Of a DNA stretch of 64,000 nt, positions 53,611 to 61,100 are shown in pieces. Origin of the DNA: Streptomyces sp. DH-12 (GTDB lineage Bacteria > Actinomycetota > Actinomycetes > Streptomycetales > Streptomycetaceae); the NCBI RefSeq assembly GCF_002899455.1, contig NZ_PPFB01000001.1, positions 682,001-746,000 on the forward strand. Reading direction: 5' to 3'. Both the position numbers and the translations under genes were made by a program. Position 1 is the first letter of the stretch; each line of letters starts with the position of its first letter. Under the pieces are notes generated by a model. The model had not been told where the DNA came from. It did not search any database and saw only the letters and a program-made list of their open reading frames with translations.

Positions 53611-54410
53611 GGGCGCCACGTCGGTGACCGGCACGTAAGCGATGTCGGGGCGCGGGGACACCGCCGCGACCGACTCGGGCACCAGCACCGTCCCGCTGTC
53701 GGCCCGGACGTACGCCAGGATCTCCTCCAGTCGTGGACGTCCGGGCCGTGCCGCCACGGGGCGCCGTCGGGGCGTGGGTCGGCGTTCCACACGGCGGACC
53801 ACGCCGGGGAGGCGCCCGCGTACCGCAGCAGAGGTTCGTCGGCGAGGGCGCGCAGCCCGACCGCGTCCTCGCCGGCCAGGGGGTGCCGGACGGGCAGCAC
53901 CGCGCAGATCCCCTCCCGGTACAGCGGCAGCACGCGCAGCCGCTCCGCGTCGACCGGCAGGCGGACGAAGCCGACGTCGGCGGTGCCGTCGAGCAGGGCG
54001 GCGGACCGGCTCCACCAGCGCAGCCGGACCAGTTCGACGCACACCTGCGGCTCCCGCGCGGAGAAGGCGTGCAGCGGCGCGGTGATGCCGGAGCTCAGCA
54101 TGAAGCCGGCCTTGAGCACGCCCTCCCCCGCCGCGGTCCGCCGGACCCGGATCCGCGCGGCGCGGGCGGCGGCCAGCAGGTCCCGGGAGTCCTGGAGGAA
54201 CTGCTCGCCCGCGGGCGTGAGGGCGACCTCGCGGCTGTTGCGGCGGAACAGGGTCACGCCGAGGTCGTGCTCCAGCCGCTGGATCTGCCGGGACAGGGCG
54301 GGCCGGGTGACGTGCAGGGCGGCCGCGGCCTGCCCGAAGTGCAGGCGCTCGGCGACGGCGACGAAGGAGCGCAGCCGGCGCAGATCCAGATCCGTCCGCC
54401 GGCCGTCCAT
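53611..54410 (-). pseudogene. Broken LysR-family regulator
   Basis: The HTH region is intact: LRRLRSFVAVAERLHFGQAAAALHVTRPALSRQIQRLEHDLGVTLF from ATG 54410. The ligand-binding domain continues to HGPDVHD, where one base is lost near 53730, and resumes in the next frame as LEEILAYVRADSGTVLVPESVAAV up to VPVTDVAP. The last 20-30 residues expected of the family are replaced by the DUF4240 fragment. A truncated regulator keeping the DNA-binding half could still be made. Confidence 0.78.
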
Positions 54411-54567
54411 GCCGCCCTCTTCCCCGCTGCCTGCACCGATGCACCGACGTCATCGTAGGCGCCGAAGGAAGCATCGGACCTTCGGGAAACCCCAGGTCAC
54501 GCTGGTTACGTACCGCGGGCGGCGTCGATCCTCCGCCCGCCTCTCCCCCTCTTCCGGAGTGTTCGTC

Positions 54568-54795
54568 ATGATGCGCGCCGCCGTCGCCGGCGGCGGACAC
54601 GCCCCGTACGTGCTGCTCAAGGCCGGGTTCGTCACCCCGCTTCCGCAGGGGCTCGACCCGATGGTCCCCGGCTCGCCGGGACCGACGTCGTCCACCTGCG
54701 GCGGGGGCTGATCGACCAGATGATCGTCTTCGCGGGGGACCTCACGCCGGCGGGTCGACGCTTCGTCGACCTGTCCGCGCCGGTGCGCCCGGGGG
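54568..54795 (+). pseudogene. Remnant of a gene divergent from LysR
   Basis: ATG 54568 follows CGGAG by 8 nt and begins MMRAAVAGGGHAPYVLLKAGF. One base appears lost near 54660, after which RLAGTDVVHLRRGLIDQMIVFAG ... GRRFVDLSAPVR continues in another frame before fading into 9-bp repeats. The family was not recognised. Position and orientation suit the former target of the LysR-type regulator. Confidence 0.4.
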
Positions 54796-54820
54796 TTCGG
54801 CGGGTTCGGCGGGTTCGGCG
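54794..54820. repeat. Three 9-bp tandem repeats
   Basis: GGTTCGGCG occurs three times in tandem. A second short array of CCCCGGCGT units lies nearby at about 54865-54897, inside the 3' end of the TetR gene, where it encodes repeated GTP tripeptides. Confidence 0.75.
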
Positions 54821-54823
54821 CGC

Positions 54824-55531
54824 TCACCGCATCGGCGTCCGCGGCGTTTCCGCCTCCGGTGTCTCCGGCGTCCCCGGCGTCCCCGGCGTCCCCGGCGGAC
54901 GGAGAATCGCCAGGAGCTGGCGGACCAGTTCGTCGACGACCTCGTCGAGGGTGGCCTCGACCCATCCTGCGTTCCAGTCGTGCAGCAGTCCGTTGACGCT
55001 GCCGATGAAGCCGGTCGCGGCGAGGCGGTGGTCGCGGGGTGCGGCCTCGCCGCGGGCGACGGCGGCGGCCGCTTCGGCGCAGATCAGGTCGACCCAGCGG
55101 GCGCGGCGGGCCAGCCGCTGTTCCTCCAGGCGCGGGCTCACCCCGATGATCTCGGTGAAGGCGATGCGGATGCGGCGCGGGTCGCGGGTGGCGGCGGCCG
55201 CGTAGGCGCGGAAAATGGCGGCGGCGCGCTCGGCGAGCGGGGCGTCCGCCGTCCCGGCCGCCGCGGCGAGGACGGCCGCCTCGGCCCAGTCGTTGACCTG
55301 GAGGTGCAGTGCGGCGAGGACGTCCTCCAGGGTGCGGAACTCCTCGTAGAACTGGCGGGTGGACAGTCCGGCGGCCTCGCTGAGGGCGGCGACGGTGGTG
55401 TTCCGGTAGCCGGGCCCGCCGCCGAAGAGTTCGAGGGCCGCGTCGAGGAAGCGGCGGCGCCGCTCGGCCCTCCGCTCCTCGGCGGACTTCCCGGCGTACC
55501 GGCCGCTCGGTGCGCTCAGTCTGTCCGCCAC
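54824..55531 (-). CDS. TetR-family regulator
   Basis: 235 aa. HTH about 20-66 (RRRRFLDAALELFGGGPGYRNTTVAALSEAAGLSTRQFYEEFRTLEDVLAAL) and an all-helical ligand domain. GTG 55531 follows AGGAG by 5 nt. The C-terminal tail PPGTPGTPGTPETPEAETP is repetitive and probably dispensable. It is divergent from the secreted propeller gene at 55704, with inverted repeats in between that are likely operators for both genes. Confidence 0.9.
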   Translation of the reverse strand: MADRLSAPSGRYAGKSAEERRAERRRRFLDAALELFGGGPGYRNTTVAALSEAAGLSTRQFYEEFRTLEDVLAALHLQVNDWAEAAVLAAAAGTADAPLAERAAAIFRAYAAAATRDPRRIRIAFTEIIGVSPRLEEQRLARRARWVDLICAEAAAAVARGEAAPRDHRLAATGFIGSVNGLLHDWNAGWVEATLDEVVDELVRQLLAILRPPGTPGTPGTPETPEAETPRTPMR

Positions 55532-55604
55532 CCGGTCTCCTCTCCCCGCGCCCGGCAATGTTGTCGTGTCCGCGGTCTTGTGGAGAACCCCTGACCGTCC
55601 CTAC

Positions 55605-55644
55605 TTTTCAGTAAGTTCAATCTGAAAGCGCGTCTGTTCAGATT
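55605..55644. promoter_or_regulatory. Putative TetR operator region
   Basis: AATCTGAA (55619-55626) and TTCAGATT (55637-55644) are perfect inverted arms 10 bp apart. TTTCAG (55606-55611) adds a third half-site and pairs with CTGAAA (55622-55627). The AT-rich block is midway between the divergent TetR and beta-propeller genes. Confidence 0.6.
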
Positions 55645-55703
55645 CCCCTCCCCCTGTTTGACATGTCCCGATCATGACCCCCCACCCGCAGAGGAGACCC
55701 GCC

Positions 55704-56960
55704 GTGCCGATCCGCAGCAGGCATCTGTGCACCCTCGCCGCCGCCGTCGCCCTGACCCTCACCGCCCCCGGAGCCGTCGCGAGCGCCGCCGGCCCGGCCG
55801 CGCCCTCCGACGGGCTGCGGGAGGTGCTGTTCGTGGGCAACAACTGGGACGGCACCGCCGACGTCATCGAGTCCGGCGGTGACCTCGGCCGGATCGGCCG
55901 GATCAACGTGATCCCCGACAAGGACCAGCGGATGGCGGAGATCAACGCCAACCCGATCCGCTGGATCTACTTCATGGCGATCCGCAACACCGTCGGCGAG
56001 GGCCACGACCAGTTCGTCGACGACATGTACTCCACCCCGGACGGCACCTCGGTGGTCGTCTCCCGGCCCAGCTTCGCGGACGTCGTCTCCCTCGACCTGG
56101 CCACCGGACGCGTCAACTGGCGCTTCCCGGTGTCCGGCCACCGCTCCGACCACATGGCCGTGTCGCCCGACGGCACGCGCGTCGCCGTCTCCGCCTCGAC
56201 GTCCAACACGGTGCACGTGCTGGACATCGAGACCGGCGAGGAGGTGGGAAAGTTCAAGACCGGCGACAAGCCGCACGAGAACGTCTTCAGCCGGGACGGC
56301 CGCTACATCTGGAACATGTCCATCGGCGAGGTGAACACCGACCTGGACGCGCCCTGGCTGGACTGGACGAAGGGCGACCGCAAGATCACGGTCGCCGACG
56401 CCCGGACGTTCGAGCAGGTCCGGGTCATCGACATGCGGGAGCGGCTGGACGCGGCGGGTTTCAAGGAGTACTCGGACGCGGTCCGCCCCGCCGCCTTCTC
56501 CCCCGACGAGTCGAAGCTGTACTTCCAGGTGTCGTTCTTCCACGGCTTCTTCGAGTACGACGTCGCCGCCGACCGGATCACCCGGGTCAAGACCCTGCCG
56601 AAGAACCCGGACACCGGCGAGGACCGCACCACCTGGGTCAACGACTCCCGTCACCACGGCATCACCATGAAGCCCGACGGCGCCAAGCTGTGCGTGGCGG
56701 GCACCATGGACGACTACGCGACCGTGGTCGACCGCGACACCTTCGAGCACGGCCCGCTGGTCACCGTCTCCAAGCCGTACTGGGCGACCGTCAGCGGCGA
56801 CGGGGAGTCCTGCGTGGTCTCCGAGAGCGGCGCCGACCGGGTCACGGCGATCGACTTCGCGACCGGCGAGAAGACCGCGTCCGTCCCGGTCGGCGACCAC
56901 CCGCAGCGAGTGCGGCTCGGCCATGTGCGGGAGGGCTGGACCGGACCCTCGGGCGGCTGA
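55704..56960 (+). CDS. Secreted YncE-like beta-propeller protein
   Basis: 418 aa. N-terminal signal peptide (about 1-35, hydrophobic core LAAAVALTLTAPGAVA, cleavage-like ASAAG). The rest is a seven-bladed-propeller-like repeat protein with PDGTSVVVS, SPDGTRVAVSAS, VHVLDIETGEEVGKF, SPDESKLYFQ, MKPDGAKLCVAG and VTAIDFATGEKTASV. GTG 55704 is chosen for GAGGAG 7 nt upstream; ATG 55674 would place extra residues before the signal. It is probably regulated by the divergent TetR. Binding partner unknown. Confidence 0.85.
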   Translation: MPIRSRHLCTLAAAVALTLTAPGAVASAAGPAAPSDGLREVLFVGNNWDGTADVIESGGDLGRIGRINVIPDKDQRMAEINANPIRWIYFMAIRNTVGEGHDQFVDDMYSTPDGTSVVVSRPSFADVVSLDLATGRVNWRFPVSGHRSDHMAVSPDGTRVAVSASTSNTVHVLDIETGEEVGKFKTGDKPHENVFSRDGRYIWNMSIGEVNTDLDAPWLDWTKGDRKITVADARTFEQVRVIDMRERLDAAGFKEYSDAVRPAAFSPDESKLYFQVSFFHGFFEYDVAADRITRVKTLPKNPDTGEDRTTWVNDSRHHGITMKPDGAKLCVAGTMDDYATVVDRDTFEHGPLVTVSKPYWATVSGDGESCVVSESGADRVTAIDFATGEKTASVPVGDHPQRVRLGHVREGWTGPSGG

Positions 56961-57168
56961 CCCGCGCCGCACGCGGGTGGCCGATGGTCCTGAACCGCCC
57001 GTCCCCCGCTCGAATCTCCTCCGGGATGTGTGAGTCCCACGGACAGGGGTAGTCGCCACGTATCACCTCCGATGGAAGGGGGTCCGTGGAAGAGTCGCAT
57101 CACTCGCAGGGCCCGGGCCGTTTCCACCGAAGCGAAGCGGCCCGGACCGTCGGCGCGGCGGCAGGTTC

Positions 57169-57753
57169 TCATTCCGGGTGCTGATCTGAACCGTGCGACG
57201 GCACCTCGAGGTGCCTTTCGGACGTCTGACCGTCTTGGGCGTACGCGTCCGTCGTCGAGATCACCAGCAGCTTCGTGACGGTGCCGTCGTCGCCGGTCAC
57301 GTCCCGTACGTGCCGGAAGCCCAGGCGGCGGCACATGGCCAGGCTGGGGGTGTTGTCCGCGCCGACCATGCCGTAGGCCTCCTTCAGGCCCAGGTCGTCG
57401 GCGGCGTGGCGCAGCAGGCCGCGGACCACTTCAGTGCCCAGGCCCCGGCCCCAGTACGGGGGCGCGAGGGCAGCGATCAGCTCGTGTCCGTCGACATTGC
57501 CTGTCTTCTTCACCTCCGCGTGTCCGACGAAGGTCTCCCCCTGCCACACCCCCCATACGTCGAACAGGCGTTGCGGGTAGATGTCGGTGAGGATGGTGCG
57601 GAACAGCGTGCGGATGTCCGCCTCGGGCACGCGTTCCTGGCCCATCCAGCGGCAGACCTCCTCGTCGCGCAGCAGCTCCACGAAGGCGTCCTCGTCCTCG
57701 GGGCGGTAGGGGCGGAACGTGAGTCGTTCGGTGTGCAGGACCGGTGTGGTCAT
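57169..57753 (-). CDS. GNAT acetyltransferase, RimJ/RimL-like
   Basis: 194 aa. TERLTFRPYRPEDEDAFVELLRDEEVCRWMG, acetyl-CoA site AALAPPYWGRGLGTEVVRGLLRHA, and NTPSLAMCRRLGFRHV match the RimJ/RimL GNAT group. ATG 57753. It follows the MbtH gene by 101 bp on the same strand. Whether it modifies the NRPS product or is unrelated cannot be told from sequence. Confidence 0.88.
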   Translation of the reverse strand: MTTPVLHTERLTFRPYRPEDEDAFVELLRDEEVCRWMGQERVPEADIRTLFRTILTDIYPQRLFDVWGVWQGETFVGHAEVKKTGNVDGHELIAALAPPYWGRGLGTEVVRGLLRHAADDLGLKEAYGMVGADNTPSLAMCRRLGFRHVRDVTGDDGTVTKLLVISTTDAYAQDGQTSERHLEVPSHGSDQHPE

Positions 57754-57854
57754 CAGGCTCCTCGGGACATGCGGGGAGGACGGCGGAACCGGGCCGGGGC
57801 AGGCGGCAGCGGGACGCACCCCGGCCCGGTCTCTCGTGCCTCCGCGCGAGTGCG

Positions 57855-58058
57855 TCAGGCTTCGGCGTTCTCCATGCGCTCCCGCAGGCTGCGGGGACGC
57901 ATGTCGGTCCAGACCTCGTCGACGTAGGCGGAGCACTCCGCCTCCGTGCCCTCCTTGCCGACGGGCTGCCAGCCGGCGGGCACCTCGATGTCGACGGGCC
58001 ACAGCGAGTACTGCTCCTCGTCGTTGCGCAGCACCTGGTAGCGGGTGTTCTCGTCCAT
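57855..58058 (-). CDS. MbtH-like protein
   Basis: 67 aa with the MbtH core: YQVLRNDEEQYSLWPVDIEVPAGWQPV and EAECSAYVDEVWTDMRPRSLRERM. MbtH proteins bind and activate NRPS adenylation domains. ATG 58058 is 122 bp after the NRPS stop on the same strand, so it most likely serves that NRPS. Confidence 0.95.
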   Translation of the reverse strand: MDENTRYQVLRNDEEQYSLWPVDIEVPAGWQPVGKEGTEAECSAYVDEVWTDMRPRSLRERMENAEA

Positions 58059-58180
58059 GTCCGGCTGTCTCGCTCTCTCGGTCGGTGATCGGGTGGTGAT
58101 CGGGTGGTGATCGGTCGGTGAAAGGGGGCTGGGACGGGATTCCGTCTGCGGCGGCGGGGCGCGGGCCGCGAGGCGGGGCG

Positions 58181-61100
58181 TCACCGGCGGTGGCGGGCGT
58201 GGTGGGCGTGGTGGGCGATGTGGCGCAAGGCCCGGGCGAAGTCCTCGGCGACAGCGCGCACGGTGGCGGTGGCGTGCAGGGCGGGCCGGTGGTGCCAGAT
58301 GAAGGACAGCCGCCCGCGCTGGACGGCGCCGATGATCTCCAGCGGGTGGGAGCCGCTGTCGCGCGGGTCGTGGTGGCGGCCGAACGAGCCGTGTTCGGCG
58401 CGTATCAGGCCGTGACCGGGGTTCTCCGGGCGGGCGTCCCACTGTCCGAGGTAGTTGAAGACGACCTGTCCGTGGGCGGCGCGTCCCAGGCGTTCGCGCA
58501 CCTCGGGCGGGCCGAAGGTGCGCAGCGCGCCGAAGCCGAGGCCGTTGCCGGGCACGGCGCGCAGCTGGCGGCGTACGGACTTCACCAGGGTGCGCCAGTC
58601 GCGGTCGGGGCCCAGGTCGGCGGGTTCGGGGACCTGGAGGGCGACGGGGTGGACGGTGGTGAACCAGCCGACCGTGCGGGTCAGGTCGACGTCGTCGAGG
58701 ACGTCCTCGCGGCCGTGTCCCTCCAGGTCCAGGCGGACGTCCTCGCGGCCGGTCCAGCGGGCCAGGGCGAGGGCGAGGGCGGCGAGCAGGACGTCGTTGA
58801 CGCGGGTGCGGTACGCGGTTGGCGCGGCGCGCAGCAGCGCCTCGGTGTCCGCCTCGTCCAGTTCCACGGTGAGCGTGTCGACGGCGCCGGTGTCGGGGCC
58901 GTCCGGCGTCTCGGACGGGAGCGGCTCGGTGTCCACGGCGTGTTCCCAGTAGGGCAGTTCGTGGTCGAAGGCGCCGGAGGCGACGTGTGCGGCGAGGCCA
59001 CGGGCCCAGTCGCGGAAGGAGGTGGTGCGCTCCCCCAGCGCGACAGGTCCGCCCTGGACGGCCTGCCGGTAGGCGGCCTCCAGGTCGTCGCGCAGGATGC
59101 GCCAGGAGACGGCGTCCACGACCAGGTGGTGGCCGACCAGGAGGAGGAAGTCGGGCCGGTCGGCGGCACCGGTGAACAGGGCCGCCCGCAGCAGCGGGCC
59201 GCGTGCGAGGTCGAAGCCGGTGTGCAGGTCGTCGGCGGCCTTCTCCATCGCCGTGTCGGCGTCGGTGGCGGTGAGGCCGCCGAGGTCGTGGCGGGTCAGG
59301 AGCCCGTCGCGGTCGGTGTCGTCCGCGGGCGGGTTGTACTGGCGCCAGCCGTCCTGGCCGGCGGTGAAGCGCATGCGCAGGGCGTCGTGGTGGTCGAGCA
59401 GGGCGTTGAGGGCGGTTTCCAGGGCGGCCGCGTCGACGCCGGGGGCGAGTTCCACCAGCAGGGACTGGTTGAAGTGGGCGTGGCTGGCGCGCTGTCCGGT
59501 CAGGAACCACTCCTGGATCGGGGTGAGCGGCACGTCCCCGCTCACCGCCTCCTCCCCGGTGTGCCGGGGGGCGGTGGTGACGACGCCGGCCAGTTCGGCG
59601 ACGGTCTGGTGGGTGAACAGGTCGCGGGTGGTCACGTGCAGTCCGTCGCGTCGCAGCCGGGAGACGACCTGCATGCTGAGGACGGAGTCGCCGCCGAGGT
59701 GGAAGAAGTTGTCGTGCGCCCCGACGTCGGCGACGCCGAGGACGTCGCCCCAGATGCGGGCGATGCGGCGTTCGGTGTCGGTGCGCGGCGGGGTGTGCGG
59801 CCCGGTGGCGGTGTGCGCGAGCCCGGGTTCGGGCAGCGCGTTGCGGTCGGTCTTGCCGTTCGGGGTGAGCGGCAGCCGGGCCAGCGGCACGAACGCCGAG
59901 GGGATCATGTGCGCCGGGAGCAGTCCGGCGAGGTGGTCGCGCAGTTCGGATACGGGCAGGTCCTCGGAGGTGCCCTCGGCAGGTACGACGTGGGCGACCA
60001 GGCGTGCGTCGGATCGGCCGTCCGGATCACTGCCGCCGGCGCGGACGGTGACCACCGCGTCGCGCACCAGCGGGCTGCCGCGCAGCGCGCTCTCGATCTC
60101 GCCGGGTTCGATGCGGAAGCCGCGCAGTTTGAGCTGGGCGTCGGCGCGTCCGGCGAAGCGCAGGTCGCCGCTCGCGTCCCAGCGGGCGCGGTCGCCGGTG
60201 CGGTACATGCGCTCCCCGGGGGCGCCGAACGGGTCGGCGACGAAGCGGGAGGCGGTCAGGCCGGGCCGGTGGAGGTAGCCGCGGGCCAGTCCGGGTCCGG
60301 AGACGTAGAGGTCGCCGGTGACGCCGGGCGGGACGAGGCGCAGGGCGGCGTCGAGGACGTGGACGCGGGTGGCGCCGGCCGGGCGTCCGATGGGCGGGGC
60401 GCCGGCGGCCGGGGTGAGCGGGCCGGTCCAGGTGGCGACGACGGTGGCCTCGGTGGGGCCGTACGAGTTGATCATCCGTCGGCCGGGTGCCCACCGTTCG
60501 ACGAGGTGGGCGGGGCAGGCCTCGGCGCCGACGATGAGGGTGCGCAGGTGCGGCAGGGCGTCGGCGGTGCCCGGGTCGACCGTCGCGAGGGCGGCGGGCG
60601 GGATCAGGGTGTGGCTGACGCGCCGCCCGGCGAGGACCTCGGCGAGGCGCTCGCCGACGAGGGGGCCCTCCTCCCCGGTGAGCAGGGTGGCGCCGCTGAG
60701 CAGCGACACGCACAGCTCCAGCACCGAGGCGTCGAAGCTGGGTGAGGCGAACTGCAGGACCCGGTCGCCAGGGCCCGCGTCGTAGCGGTCGGCGGCTGAC
60801 GCGGCGAAGGCGGCGAGGCCGCGGTGCGTCACCGTGACGCCCTTCGGGGTGCCGGTGGAGCCGGAGGTGTAGATCACGTACGCCGGGTGGTCGACGGTCA
60901 GCGGAGAGGTGCGGTCGACGTCCGTGGGCGCGGTGTCCGGTCCGTCGGCGTCCCACACGGCGGCCGGGTCGTCCAGGACGAGCCGGGCGCCGGCGTCGCG
61001 GAGCATGAACTCCCGGCGCTGCTGCGGATAGTCCGGGTCGACGGGCAGGAAGGCGCCGCCGGCCTTGGTGACGGCGAGCTGCGCCACCACCGTCTCCGCG

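Noticed and set aside
53130..54410. Single intact 426-aa LysR-like gene
   Set aside because: The middle of the translation is not LysR-like, and the C-terminal third is DUF4240 sequence in the same frame only by frameshift restoration.
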